64,000 nt of DNA from RUG695 sp050943135 (GTDB lineage: Bacteria > Planctomycetota > Planctomycetia > Pirellulales > Thermoguttaceae): the NCBI GenBank assembly GCA_050943135.1, contig JBMNOP010000004.1:1-64000 (forward strand), written 5' to 3'. The notes beneath the pieces are model-generated. The model saw only the letters and a program-made list of their open reading frames with translations, made no database searches and was not told the origin of the DNA. Positions 17,429 to 27,234 of the stretch are shown here, in pieces (the stretch's first letter is position 1; each line of letters starts with the position of its first letter). Both the position numbers and the translations under genes were made by a program.

Positions 17429-19021
17429 TCAGGGATCTTTCGGCGTTCGACGTCGGAAGGCCGGGGGGCTTCCTTCGGCCGGAGGGGTTTCCGCCGTCGT
17501 GTCGGCCGCCGCTTCGGTCTGCGGACTTTGCGGATCGATTTTCGTTTCCTCGGGGTTCAGGTTATAAATCGACGTCGTGCCCAAATTCGGGATGACCGGT
17601 ATGCGCGTCGTGTCCGGTTTGACATCGAGTTCCCCCCGTCCCCGGAACCGGGAAATTTCGGACGTCTGTCGGAAATGACTGCGACGGAGAAACTCGTTAA
17701 GTTTCATCTGGCGCAAGCCTTTCACTTCGGCGTCCGCAAAAAGATTGATATGCGCATCCTTGATCGCGGTTTTCGCCTCGTCCGAAAGGTCAGACGCGTC
17801 GAGCGCGGTATCGATCAGCGTGTTGCTTACAATCAGATACGTGGTCTCGGGCGTGATCGCACCACGGATCTCACCGTTTTTATCGATCCAAGCATCGATA
17901 TGCCCGCCGTTGGCATGAATGATATTCACAAGCAGATCGAGGTCATCCTGTCCGTCATTGTCGATGTCCAGAAAATAATCGAGCGCGTAGGTAACCCGTT
18001 CCCCCCTCTGCCAGAGCGGCGTAAAGACAAGATCGCCCTGTGAGATGGGAGCAGTCAGCTCGTATTCGAGAACTTTCGCCGCGACGCCTTCTCGGTCGAC
18101 CGAGTTGATAACCTTTCGGAGCGTCTCTTCATCTTCGATGATACGCGCATCCGACTCGTTATCGTTGACAAAACGGATCACCTCCACCGCACCTTTCGGC
18201 TTGATTTCACCGCGCTCGACCGCACCGGAGGAAAAGACGGCAAATTTGGTGAGGAGACGGACCCCTTGGGCTTTTCCGATATTCAGGCGGACAACACGGT
18301 CAAATTGGTCGACGTAGACCACCTTCCCGTCCGGTTCCTGAAAAAACGGATCGGTCAGCTGTTCGATCTTGTCGCGGAGTCCGGCATTGATACCGGCAAT
18401 CACCTTCACCGATTGTTCGGCCGAAACCGTTTGTGCCTTAACATGCTTGCGGTTCACCGCTGCGGTACGTTTCGCCTGCTCGACATTGCGCACCTCATCG
18501 ACCGTTTCGCCGGAAAGGGTGTCGTACTCTTGGGCAGCTTTTTGCAGGGAGTCTTTGTTCTCGGAAGTGATCGTGTCGATTTCGTTATCGAAATCAGCTT
18601 TCTGCTGTTTCGCTCTTTCTTCTTCTTCGCCGGCGGTCGCGTAATGGCCGTCTCGTTCGGTTTTGGCCTGCTGAACCTCATTGTTCCTTTGGGCGATCAT
18701 GCCGATCAGTGCGACAATCGTCTCGTCGCAGGAATTGTAATTCCCCTCCAATCCGGCCAGGCGTTCGTCGAGGTCTTTGATCAGGTCTTCGGTTTTCATG
18801 TCGGGCGAATAGCCGATCAGCTCCTTGAGTTGCGCGCACCGGAAAGAAAGGGCCTGATTCTCCTTTTCGGCATTGTTGAACGCTTCTTGCCTGGTTTTGC
18901 AGTCACTGTTGGCCTGCTGTAACGCTTTGGCGGTAAAATACTCCCCGACGCCGAGCCCCAAGGTCAGGACGATGAAGATGATCGCCATCACGGTCCAGGT
19001 GTTGTTGTCATAACTGTTCAT
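17429..19021 (-). CDS. Membrane-anchored coiled-coil protein, paralogue B
   Basis: 530 residues, the tandem paralogue of the gene at 15787-17349. It has the same N-terminal helix (WTVMAIIFIVLTLGLGVGEY), a long coiled coil to about residue 210, then PDGKVVYVDQFDRVVRLNIG, FTPLWQRGERVTYALDYFLD and the acidic loop DIDNDGQDD. It differs by a short insertion (VINSDREG-like region) and by a Pro/Thr-rich C-terminal tail. 79 bp separate it from paralogue A. I see no catalytic signature. A structural or scaffold role is a guess. Confidence 0.8.
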   Translation of the reverse strand: MNSYDNNTWTVMAIIFIVLTLGLGVGEYFTAKALQQANSDCKTRQEAFNNAEKENQALSFRCAQLKELIGYSPDMKTEDLIKDLDERLAGLEGNYNSCDETIVALIGMIAQRNNEVQQAKTERDGHYATAGEEEERAKQQKADFDNEIDTITSENKDSLQKAAQEYDTLSGETVDEVRNVEQAKRTAAVNRKHVKAQTVSAEQSVKVIAGINAGLRDKIEQLTDPFFQEPDGKVVYVDQFDRVVRLNIGKAQGVRLLTKFAVFSSGAVERGEIKPKGAVEVIRFVNDNESDARIIEDEETLRKVINSVDREGVAAKVLEYELTAPISQGDLVFTPLWQRGERVTYALDYFLDIDNDGQDDLDLLVNIIHANGGHIDAWIDKNGEIRGAITPETTYLIVSNTLIDTALDASDLSDEAKTAIKDAHINLFADAEVKGLRQMKLNEFLRRSHFRQTSEISRFRGRGELDVKPDTTRIPVIPNLGTTSIYNLNPEETKIDPQSPQTEAAADTTAETPPAEGSPPAFRRRTPKDP

Positions 19022-19301
19022 AAATATTGCCGCCTCGTTGACTCGAGAGGTGTCAACCCGAATCGTTTTTCCGAGTGCCAGGGGGTTCCCCTGACCCCAA
19101 AAGATAACTCCCTCCCCATTATATACTAAAATAGGGAGTTTAGATCGTCAATGATCACTATCGGCAAAGACGTGAAAAGTTCCGTCTTTCTGGGCGATTT
19201 TAACGATTTTAGCCAGTTTGGGGGTTGTACGAATCAGATAGAAAGAGTAATCTCCCCCCGCATCCTTCCGGTGAAATGGAACAGACAAGGCGAAAGAAAG
19301 A
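19022..19301. other. Divergent intergenic region with a short inverted repeat
   Basis: About 280 bases between divergent genes. aactccc (19107-19113) and gggagtt (19135-19141) form a 7-bp inverted repeat around an AT-rich core that contains TATAAT on the minus strand. It could be a promoter with an operator for paralogue B, but no fitting -35 is seen. Nothing else is recognisable. Confidence 0.3.
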
Positions 19302-20237
19302 ATGGCACACCGTAGAAAACCCCGAAAAAACGCTTGGCGACGGGTCTTCGACCGACTCGTTCTGGGAGGGGTTTGCGTCTGCGCCGGGTGCCAGGCCCTT
19401 CCGTTCCACTCCCGGGACACGAAAGACGTGCGGGCTCCGGAACTGAGTCGTGAAGGGGTTTCGGCGTTCGAGCGGGGAGAGTACGACCTGGCAGCCCGAA
19501 ACTTCGTCCAGGCGATCAAGAGCGACGAAAACGATATCCTTTCTCGCCGCTACTACGGTGAAATTCTCTGGCGGGAAGGAAAAAAGAATGAGGCGTTCCG
19601 GGTTCTGACCGACGCCGCGGGTCGGGCAGGTTCCGACGAAGAGAAAGCCGCCGTTTGCGAGTCGCTTGCCGAAAAATTCTTGGAAGTCGACCAAGCCGCC
19701 ACGGCACTGCACTATGCCGACAAGGTCGTCGAGGTAACCCCCCGCCGTCATGAGGGGTGGGAACTGCGGGCGATGGTCTGCGAGCAGATCGGCAAAGAGG
19801 ACGAAGCGCTCGCCGACTACCACCGTGCGTTACGGCTCGCGCCGAACGACAGAGAGCTGCTCAAAAAACTGGCGCTCTTCGAGAGCCGGCAAGGGGACGA
19901 CCGTGCCGCTCTGGTCGCCTGGGAGGAACTCGGACGGACCTATCCCGGTCAAAGCGAACCGGCCGAGGTTTTGTGCGGGAAAGCCGAGGCTTGCCGTCGC
20001 CTGGGCCGCGGTCGGGAAGCCGCCGACTTTTATGCGGCGGCGATCAAGCAGAAACCGGACAATCCGGCGCTCTATCAGGCGCTGGCCGAAGTCCGGCTCG
20101 AAAACCGCGACACCGAAGGCGCACGAGAGATCGCCGCTCAGGCCGCCGAACGATTTCCGGACAGTCGCGAAGCCCTCACCCTTCCCGTAAGGGTCGAAGA
20201 GATCGCTGCCCGAACAGCGGCACAGGGCGTAAAGTAG
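19302..20237 (+). CDS. TPR protein, probable lipoprotein
   Basis: 311 residues. The N-terminus is basic, then hydrophobic (LVLGGVCVCAGC), with Cys30 as a possible lipidation site, though the box is not ideal. From about residue 50 there are six or so tetratricopeptide repeats, for example GVSAFERGEYDLAARNFVQA, ALADYHRALRLAPNDRELL and AADFYAAAIKQKPDNPALYQ. TPR solenoids mediate protein contacts, here probably in the periplasm. It is the only plus-strand gene between 11.4 and 25.7 kb and converges with the GH38-like gene. Confidence 0.85.
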   Translation: MAHRRKPRKNAWRRVFDRLVLGGVCVCAGCQALPFHSRDTKDVRAPELSREGVSAFERGEYDLAARNFVQAIKSDENDILSRRYYGEILWREGKKNEAFRVLTDAAGRAGSDEEKAAVCESLAEKFLEVDQAATALHYADKVVEVTPRRHEGWELRAMVCEQIGKEDEALADYHRALRLAPNDRELLKKLALFESRQGDDRAALVAWEELGRTYPGQSEPAEVLCGKAEACRRLGRGREAADFYAAAIKQKPDNPALYQALAEVRLENRDTEGAREIAAQAAERFPDSREALTLPVRVEEIAARTAAQGVK

Positions 20238-20324
20238 GGTGGCCGACTCGGCAAACGATTGCCCGCGGAAACCGTTCCCGCACACACCGATCGATACATT
20301 CGTCGTTTATACCCCCGTTTTACC

Positions 20325-23300
20325 TTAGGATATCGGCCATCGAAGATCAGGCGTGTCGGGCATCGCGTCAAAATCGACGGCGATCCGCAGCGGAAGGATC
20401 TTTCCGGCGTCGAGCGGGAATGTCAGGGTGTGGGCATCATCGAGCGGGTAGGGTTCCCCTTGCGGTCGGTCAAAGAAATCGACCGGCACGGCCGAGGCAA
20501 TCGGCAGACGCGAGACAAGTCGGACCGAAGTCTTTCGGCCGGAAGTCTCGTGCAGGAGAACGCGGAATCCGAGCAGGCGGGTATTGCTTGGATCGACGGC
20601 GTCGGTGTTCCGTTTGGGATCGGCGGGTGCCGCGACCTGTTCGTAGACAGGTTTGAGTTCGGCGATCGCGGTCGATTCGGGAGAAACCTCGAGCAATCGG
20701 ATCAGGAAAGGCGCGGGAAACGCCACATTTTCAAGAAGAATCGGCTGCGGAGCCAAATAGCGCGCGGCTTCGGCCAACGGGTCGGCCAGGTCGATACCGA
20801 CACCGAACCTGAAGACACGCTCCCCTTCACCGTGAGGCACCAAGACCGCGTCGAGGGTACGGGCGCCGCTCCTCTGATAGAAGGGGAGCCCGCCGCTAAG
20901 GATTGTCACCCCGAGTTCCTCTTCACTGCGGATATCGAGTGCGTCGGGAGCCTGGAAAAAGTCGCGCGTCGTCTCCCAAAAGAACCCGTGGCAAGCCGGG
21001 CGCAATTCCGCCAAGTTGTCGTTCCAGGCAAATCGTACCCCGTAATACTCGTCCCAGGGAGCGTCTTGCGGCAGAACATCCGGCTTGAAGGTCAGCTCGA
21101 CGTCGATCACCCGGTTGAGCCGCCCGACGGTAATCTTCTGGCTGAATCGGGCCAGGCGCTCGCCGCCCGGTGCGACGAGCGCCCCGTCGATTCGAAGAAC
21201 CGCTTCCCACGGTCCGTCGGAAAGAATTTCGATCTTGTCAGCCGCCATCAGTGAATAGCCGTGGTTGCCGGAATATTGGTCGCGATGATCTGCGCCCAAA
21301 AAGCGACCGGAAAGTTTCATGGCCACCTGCCAGGCAATCCGGTTCCCCATTCCCGGCTGGTTCAGGATACCGCGCCGCCCGCTGATCTTGGCGGCCATGT
21401 GTGTCCGCACCGAACGGACCGCGCCGGTATCGGCATCGATTTTCATCACGAAATAACCTGTGCGGATCGTATAAAAGCGCTCGGTAACTCCGTCTCGGAA
21501 TCGAACCGTCTCGAACGTGACCATACGGTCGGAGTCGGCGGCATCATTCCCCCTCCCACGCCCGATCAGGCGGGCAAGAAACGGTTTTTTCACGGGTAAC
21601 GCGGCGACCGGCGGCGGAATCGGACGCTCCTCTTTTCGGAGCGCAAGAAGACTCAACGGCGGTACCGTTACGGTAACACGCCGCATACCGGGTACCGTAC
21701 GCTCTTTGACCAAGGGGTCGGTAACCGGGTCGATGGCGAAAGCCGTCTCGGTCTCGTAACATGCCGGATGCGGCGTCATATTCAGCAGGCAAAACCCGTC
21801 CCCGGCGGGGGGATCTCCGACCAGGAGTCGGGCAAACCGTAACGCCGATTCGGCGGCGGCCACACGATATTTTTCGGATATGGCGGCGGAAATCCGGGCA
21901 AGACGCTCGGTTTCGGCACGGCGAATCGATTCTCCGGCCGACTCTTTTTCTTCTTCCTCGTATCCTTCGAGTTCGGCGCGAACCGGATAGGAAACCTGCT
22001 CGATCAAATCGGCTTTTAGTTCATCGAGCGGCGCGGCAACGGTTTCCAACGTCTCAAATTCCGGAAGCGCGCAGATCGAACGGCCGGGATGTTTCAACCC
22101 GGCGAAAAGCGCCGTGGCAGCAATCATATCCATTTCGGACGAAAGACAGCGTAACAACGGCCAAACCGAAACGGGATTCCGCCGCCCGTCCCGTGCGGCG
22201 CGGGTCAGGAAATTTGTTCGGAAAAGATCTTTTTGAAGGTTGCGACTAACCCCGCTGTCAGCGGTTTTTCGGAAAAATTCCTCCAGCGAAAGGACTTCGC
22301 CCAACACGGGAGCAAACTTCGACATACGGGCCATGTCGCCGAGCCATACCTGCTCTTCCCCCGGACGATGCTTAAAGATCGCCGAAAGGACGCGATCACC
22401 GCTCGACGAGTAACCGATCCGATCGGGCAGTTCCATAAATGATTTGCCGGTAGAGGCATCGAGCGCCGGTCGGGAAAGAGACGCGACTTTTCCGCCGCCG
22501 GGTCCGCGCCAGTCGACGCGGCTCTGTGCGTCGGTACACCCTTTCCAACCATCCTCGGTAAAGAGAAGCGCATTTTTGCACCCGGCCAGCGGAAGAATCT
22601 GTGGCAGAATCGGCGAGTAGCCGGCCTCGATTCGGCCGAAAACGGTCGGTATCACCCCGAGGTATTCATGATACACTTCCCACCCTTCCATCAGGCGCCG
22701 GGCCGTTTCGGCAGGGGAAAAGAGCCAGAGAGGCGACTCGTTCAGGTCGCCGCCGACAAGCGTGACGCGACCGCCGGCAATTTCGGACCGGAGAAGCTCT
22801 ACCCCTTCGGGGCACTCTTTCCGAAACCGGCGTAAGTGCCAGACCGGTATGAGCAGGTTCGTCGCCTCGTCACGGGCGGCGCGGCGGCGGAGCATCTCCG
22901 GCAGGGCATCAAGGGTGGTGCGAGAGACGACCGTCAGATCGAGAATTTTCATCGCGGTCGGGAAAAAGTACTCTTTCGCTTTGGCCAGCAGTTCAAACGC
23001 ACGACCGATTCGCTTGAGAAATTCTTCGCGGTCCCCTTCCCCGAGGGCCCGGGCGGCTTTTAACCCGTTTTCCCGAAATCCTTGGGTATCGAGATTACTC
23101 ATGTAACGGAGTTTGCGCGAAAAGAGTTCCGAGACAAAATAGCTAAACCCGAGCGCGTAAAATGTTTCGACATCGTCGTCGGCGTCGGGAACCGAATCGA
23201 TTCCGAGTCGTTCGAATGCCGCGGCAACCATCCCCGCACGGGTCTCTTGGTCTTTGATGATGATCGTACCCGTATTTTCGGCCCGCTTGAGCCAGTCGCG

Positions 23301-23519
23301 CGGGACTTGCCCACATGCACAGGGGGGAATCAAAATCAGATCGTTCTTCTTGCCGACGGCAGGACTCGATGCGCGATCCCAAGAAGGCATCGCGTCACAA
23401 TGTCGGATCAGTGCCGGGTGATAAAGTGCCGTCCACGCCGAAAAGATCTGATTCGCCTCGGCCGATGTGCGGTAAATCGAAAAATCTTCGAGGCTGTAAC
23501 AGGGGAGAATCGTGATCAT
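20325..23519 (-). CDS. Glycoside hydrolase family 38-like protein (alpha-mannosidase-like)
   Basis: 1064 residues from the ATG at 23519, chosen because GAGG lies eight bases before it; a frame extension upstream looks non-coding. The layout resembles GH38. An N-terminal (beta/alpha) barrel has RIEAGYSPILPQILPLAG near residue 290-310, matching the place where GH38 enzymes carry their DPFGHSP motif. A C-terminal beta-sandwich region has KITVGRLNRVIDVELTF, typical of the family. The usual nucleophile Asp and the N-terminal HxHxD-type metal motif are not evident, so activity is doubtful. No signal peptide is clear. It is transcribed after the PPi-PFK gene, separated by 250 bp. Confidence 0.6.
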   Translation of the reverse strand: MITILPCYSLEDFSIYRTSAEANQIFSAWTALYHPALIRHCDAMPSWDRASSPAVGKKNDLILIPPCACGQVPRDWLKRAENTGTIIIKDQETRAGMVAAAFERLGIDSVPDADDDVETFYALGFSYFVSELFSRKLRYMSNLDTQGFRENGLKAARALGEGDREEFLKRIGRAFELLAKAKEYFFPTAMKILDLTVVSRTTLDALPEMLRRRAARDEATNLLIPVWHLRRFRKECPEGVELLRSEIAGGRVTLVGGDLNESPLWLFSPAETARRLMEGWEVYHEYLGVIPTVFGRIEAGYSPILPQILPLAGCKNALLFTEDGWKGCTDAQSRVDWRGPGGGKVASLSRPALDASTGKSFMELPDRIGYSSSGDRVLSAIFKHRPGEEQVWLGDMARMSKFAPVLGEVLSLEEFFRKTADSGVSRNLQKDLFRTNFLTRAARDGRRNPVSVWPLLRCLSSEMDMIAATALFAGLKHPGRSICALPEFETLETVAAPLDELKADLIEQVSYPVRAELEGYEEEEKESAGESIRRAETERLARISAAISEKYRVAAAESALRFARLLVGDPPAGDGFCLLNMTPHPACYETETAFAIDPVTDPLVKERTVPGMRRVTVTVPPLSLLALRKEERPIPPPVAALPVKKPFLARLIGRGRGNDAADSDRMVTFETVRFRDGVTERFYTIRTGYFVMKIDADTGAVRSVRTHMAAKISGRRGILNQPGMGNRIAWQVAMKLSGRFLGADHRDQYSGNHGYSLMAADKIEILSDGPWEAVLRIDGALVAPGGERLARFSQKITVGRLNRVIDVELTFKPDVLPQDAPWDEYYGVRFAWNDNLAELRPACHGFFWETTRDFFQAPDALDIRSEEELGVTILSGGLPFYQRSGARTLDAVLVPHGEGERVFRFGVGIDLADPLAEAARYLAPQPILLENVAFPAPFLIRLLEVSPESTAIAELKPVYEQVAAPADPKRNTDAVDPSNTRLLGFRVLLHETSGRKTSVRLVSRLPIASAVPVDFFDRPQGEPYPLDDAHTLTFPLDAGKILPLRIAVDFDAMPDTPDLRWPIS

Positions 23520-23769
23520 AAGATAAACCTCTGCGGCCAAGCAAAGAGCGCGGACCGTGACGATAGGCAAATTCGCCCGCTGAAGAAAAAACCGGGCAAT
23601 CACCGGACCGGAAAGGGGAAGGGGGGGTGGTCCTGGATAATTGCCCGGTAAGGACTTCGGCTCGCGGGGAAATCCCCTTGCGGCCTTCGATTTCGCCTCT
23701 CATTTTACCTCAAATGTCGGAAGAGTAAAGAGGCCGCCTTTCAACTTTTTCGAACAAAACCTGTTGCCG

Positions 23770-25128
23770 TTATTCGGTCCATGCTTCGAGGTAGCGGGCC
23801 ATCTGGTGCAGGTCGCCCCCAACCTTTAACGGACGCTGATAAGCGCGGAGTTTGCCCATATCGATGAGGTCTTCGAACCGCGGGAAACTCAGGTCCATCG
23901 TCCCCTGAACCGAGATCATTACACCGCTGATATTCTTTTCGCAGAGGGCACGATAACAACCAACGCCGATCTGGCTGCCGAGAATCACATCGTAAGCCGT
24001 CGGGATATTGCAGCGGATTTCGTAACCGAACTGAAGACCGACCATCTTGCGCGGCTTACCGGTACGGGCCTTGTATTCTTCGGCGATCAGACGACCGAGA
24101 CGGCTGCTGTACTTCAGTTGCGAGACGGGGAAATGGCCAAAGGAATCCGGTTTCAGGGAATGGTATTCGTCGTCGGAAATGCACTTGCGGATTTCGGAGA
24201 TCGGGAGGAACTCGGCAATCCCTTCGGAAATGATGGCAACAAAGCCGTAGTTCCCCCTCTTTTCGCGGGCTTGGAGAACATCGACACAGTGATTGACGAC
24301 CTTTTTCATATCGAAAACGGTACGCATGAGCGGTTTGCCCTCGGCATCGTTGATCACCGCGCCCGTTTCGGGATCGATCGTCTCTTCTTTGGTCTGCCAC
24401 GCTTCGGGAATATCTTCCAGACCGATCACCAGACTTGCTTCACCCGCCACGGCGGCGCCGTAAGCAAGCCATGCGGCTTTACGCCCCATCAACTGGCAGA
24501 CAAAACCGCCGCCGGCGGCCTGCGAGTCGGCCAAGAGATTGCGGATCTGCTTGGCAAGCATTTCGACCGCAGTAAAGTAACCGAACGTGAACGGGATCCC
24601 CTCGTAGTCGTTGTCGATCGTTTTGGGCAGGTGGACGATCTTGAGACGTTTTTCACCGGCGGGGAGGTTGTCCATGAGGAGTTTAAGCTTCGCGGCGGTC
24701 GTAAGGGTATCGTCGCCGCCGATCGAAATGAGTGCGTCGATCTCCAGCGAGCGGAGCGCCTTATAAACGGTCATCAGCGAGGCTGTCTTCTTGGGGTCAT
24801 GCAGGTCTTCGTGAGTTTTGAGATGTTTTCCGGGATTAACGCGGGCCGTGCCGATGCAGATCCCCTGTTCGGTCCGAAGCCCTTCGAGATCCTTTTTGTC
24901 GAGACGGATATAGGCGACACCCTCTTCAAGAACGTTTCCTTCTTGATAGTCGGCCAGATGGGTGTACCCGTTTTTCATTCCGTAGACTTCAATTCCGGCC
25001 TGTTGGAAACAGGCGGCGGCGCTTCCGATCACCGCATTGGCGGCCGGGGCGGGCCCACCGGAAAAGAGAATGGCGACCTTTTTGATTTCAGAAACAGGTT
25101 TCTTAGGGCTGGAAAGCGGAATCGACAT
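23770..25128 (-). CDS. pfp: Pyrophosphate-dependent 6-phosphofructokinase
   Basis: 452 residues from the ATG at 25128 (AAAGGA upstream). It interconverts fructose-6-phosphate and fructose-1,6-bisphosphate using PPi in glycolysis. The motif GGDDTL near residue 137 has Asp where ATP-dependent enzymes have Gly, the mark of PPi use. PKTIDNDY (~166) holds the catalytic TIDND. GGGFVCQLMGRKAAWLA and the C-terminal FGYEIRCNIPTAYDVILG also fit the PPi branch. The fold is cytoplasmic. A longer frame reading back to 25284 has no family similarity. Confidence 0.95.
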   Translation of the reverse strand: MSIPLSSPKKPVSEIKKVAILFSGGPAPAANAVIGSAAACFQQAGIEVYGMKNGYTHLADYQEGNVLEEGVAYIRLDKKDLEGLRTEQGICIGTARVNPGKHLKTHEDLHDPKKTASLMTVYKALRSLEIDALISIGGDDTLTTAAKLKLLMDNLPAGEKRLKIVHLPKTIDNDYEGIPFTFGYFTAVEMLAKQIRNLLADSQAAGGGFVCQLMGRKAAWLAYGAAVAGEASLVIGLEDIPEAWQTKEETIDPETGAVINDAEGKPLMRTVFDMKKVVNHCVDVLQAREKRGNYGFVAIISEGIAEFLPISEIRKCISDDEYHSLKPDSFGHFPVSQLKYSSRLGRLIAEEYKARTGKPRKMVGLQFGYEIRCNIPTAYDVILGSQIGVGCYRALCEKNISGVMISVQGTMDLSFPRFEDLIDMGKLRAYQRPLKVGGDLHQMARYLEAWTE

Positions 25129-25740
25129 AGAGGATCGTCCTTTCTGGAAACATAACGTGACTGGATGATTCCCGGGAATTTGCGCAGTGACCCGGTCGAG
25201 CTGCCCCGCTCCGTCCAAAATCACATGAGCGGGGCAAATTCGGCAAGGCGCAATTTCGGGAACATGACTTACGGACCGAAGCAAGCGCAGGTCGCCACCC
25301 CCTTGCCGGGAACCCCGCGGGAGAGAGAGTGGCGCCGCCTCATCGCATACGACGGTCCACTATACATTATGCCCTCATCACCGATTTTTTAAATCCCCCC
25401 CGAAATCCGAATATCACCCCAACACGCCCTCGAAAACGTCCCCGAACCCGGTTTTGACCGGGCATAAATTTACCCAACTTAACCAATCCACACACCCCGC
25501 AAAAGCGATAAAGGGCTCAAGGGCCGAACGACTGATATAAAAGACACTGCCGACACGGAGAAAACGAACAAACCTGCAAATTGTTCCTTTTTGAGAAAAC
25601 CTATTTAAAAGCGGATTCCGATACCTCTGGGGAAATCGGTTGTTCCCTTAAAACAGGAGCGGCTTGAACACCCCGCGAATCCCGCAAAATCAGCAGGGCT
25701 TGCGAACCGTTCCTAAAACACTACCTAAGGAAGGTGAGTC
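25129..25740. other. Long intergenic region upstream of the outer-membrane barrel gene
   Basis: About 610 bases without a convincing gene. AT-rich patches occur. TTGTTC (25581-25586) with TTTAAA 17 bp later (25604) is a weak promoter candidate. The last 14 bases before 25741 carry the strong ribosome site AAGGAAGG. The length suggests a long 5' leader for the barrel gene. I recognise no riboswitch. Confidence 0.35.
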
Positions 25741-27129
25741 ATGGAAGTCAAGAAAGTGCTAGGACGAACACTACTGGCGGCTGCCATTTTCGGAGCTGCG
25801 AGTATGGTTTTCGCCGACGAGGACCTCGGTTATATCTCGACCGATCCGTCGGCAGCGGCCGTAGCGGTTGAGCCTGTCGATGCCGAAGTGCCAACGACAC
25901 CGCCCGACGCAATCGGCAATGCCGCAGACGATGCGTATTTTATCAGTCATCAGACCGCACAACAGGCGTGGGACATCATTGAGATTGGCGGGTTTCTCGA
26001 TGGTGGCGCGATCCTCAACACCCACGGTGCCCGTTACAACATGATGAGTATGAATTCCGACAACCAGTTCAACGCTAACGCGGCTTACCTGCGCGTCTTG
26101 AAAAAGGCACAGACAGGTTGCGGTGTGTTCGACTGGGGTTTCGGAGCTGACACGTTCTTCGGAAGCGAAGCGAAGCTGTACAGCGGATACGTCGGACTCG
26201 ACTCCGACTGGTCGGTGGGGCATCGTTCTTCGAAGTACAACAACAATCCGCTGGTCGGTGAACTGACCTATGAAGAACGGGAAAGTTACGGGTTCGCGCT
26301 CCCGCAGCTCTACGGTGAATTTTCGGCCAACAACTGGAAATTCAAGATCGGTCACTTCTACTCCCTGTTGGGTTACGAAGGAGTTGCCGACAATCGTTTC
26401 TTCTACACGTACGGTCGGTTCATCGAAGCTTCGCCGCTGACCCATACCGGGGCAATAGCCACCTATGTGGGCCTCCAGAATACGGAACTCTCTCTCGGCT
26501 GGGTGGCCGGCGAAGACAACACGTTCGATCGCGGCTATAGCGAGAACCTGATCACCGGAGGAGTCAAGCTGAACAACGGCGGTTTCGCCTCGCTGAAATA
26601 TGCGTTCGTCGCCGGCGATGGTGCGATGGCCGGCACAGGTGGCGATCTGTTCCGAAACGATGTCGTGGTGACCGCGAATATCGGCCGTGGCTGGGAAGGC
26701 GCCCTGCTCTTCAACTACGGTAAATTCGACGGCGACGTTGGGATGGGCACCTGGGGCGCGACCGCCACGATCGAAGACCTGGCCCAATATTACGGCAACC
26801 TCGAATACCAGACCTGGGGCGGCTACCTCTACTATACGATCAACCCGAAGTGGAAGCTCGGTGCCCGAACCGAATGGCAACGTGCCACGGCCGAGACCGG
26901 AGGCGTCGCGCATGCCCCGACCGATCCCGGAGAGGAAGCCGTCGAATTCCTCGAAATGACCCTGGGCGCCAACTGGACCCCGACCTGTTACGACAACTTC
27001 GTGATTCGTCCCGAGGTCCGGTATGACAAAGCGATCATCCCGTTCGACGAATATGCCGGTCTGTTCGGCAAAGGTCTTTCGGACGACGATCAGATCACGT
27101 TGGCGGTCGACGTACTCTACAAGTATTGA
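25741..27129 (+). CDS. Outer-membrane beta-barrel protein (putative porin)
   Basis: 462 residues. A signal peptide runs to about residue 25 (LLAAAIFGAASMVFA, then DED). After an Ala/Pro/Val-rich N-terminal linker, the rest alternates polar and aromatic residues in short strands, for example YLRVLKKAQTGCGVFDWGFG, LPQLYGEFSANNWKFKIGHF and WGGYLYYTINPKWKLGARTE. The protein ends in LAVDVLYKY with an aromatic last residue, the mark of barrels inserted by BamA. It resembles the planctomycete family of putative beta-barrel porins. Pore function is inferred. It is monocistronic: a strong terminator follows and a long leader precedes. Confidence 0.85.
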   Translation: MEVKKVLGRTLLAAAIFGAASMVFADEDLGYISTDPSAAAVAVEPVDAEVPTTPPDAIGNAADDAYFISHQTAQQAWDIIEIGGFLDGGAILNTHGARYNMMSMNSDNQFNANAAYLRVLKKAQTGCGVFDWGFGADTFFGSEAKLYSGYVGLDSDWSVGHRSSKYNNNPLVGELTYEERESYGFALPQLYGEFSANNWKFKIGHFYSLLGYEGVADNRFFYTYGRFIEASPLTHTGAIATYVGLQNTELSLGWVAGEDNTFDRGYSENLITGGVKLNNGGFASLKYAFVAGDGAMAGTGGDLFRNDVVVTANIGRGWEGALLFNYGKFDGDVGMGTWGATATIEDLAQYYGNLEYQTWGGYLYYTINPKWKLGARTEWQRATAETGGVAHAPTDPGEEAVEFLEMTLGANWTPTCYDNFVIRPEVRYDKAIIPFDEYAGLFGKGLSDDDQITLAVDVLYKY

Positions 27130-27172
27130 TCGTGCGGCCATTCGGCCACGCCGTTTCACCTGATCATTGAAG

Positions 27173-27216
27173 ACGAACGGAGAATTCCCCCGGGAATTCT
27201 CCGTTCGTTTGTTTTT
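27173..27216. terminator. Rho-independent terminator, near-perfect 17-bp hairpin
   Basis: The left arm ACGAACGGAGAATTCCC (27173-27189) pairs fully with 27192-27208, and TTTGTTTTTC follows. It ends the barrel transcript and, being nearly palindromic and lying 19 bp from the surE stop, may also act on the minus strand. Confidence 0.9.
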
Positions 27217-27234
27217 CTCATGAGCGCAAAATTC

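Noticed and set aside
25771..27159. An open minus-strand frame of 462 codons exactly opposite the outer-membrane barrel gene
   Set aside because: The plus-strand protein has a signal peptide, barrel strands and an aromatic C-terminus; the antisense frame has none of these and no ribosome site.
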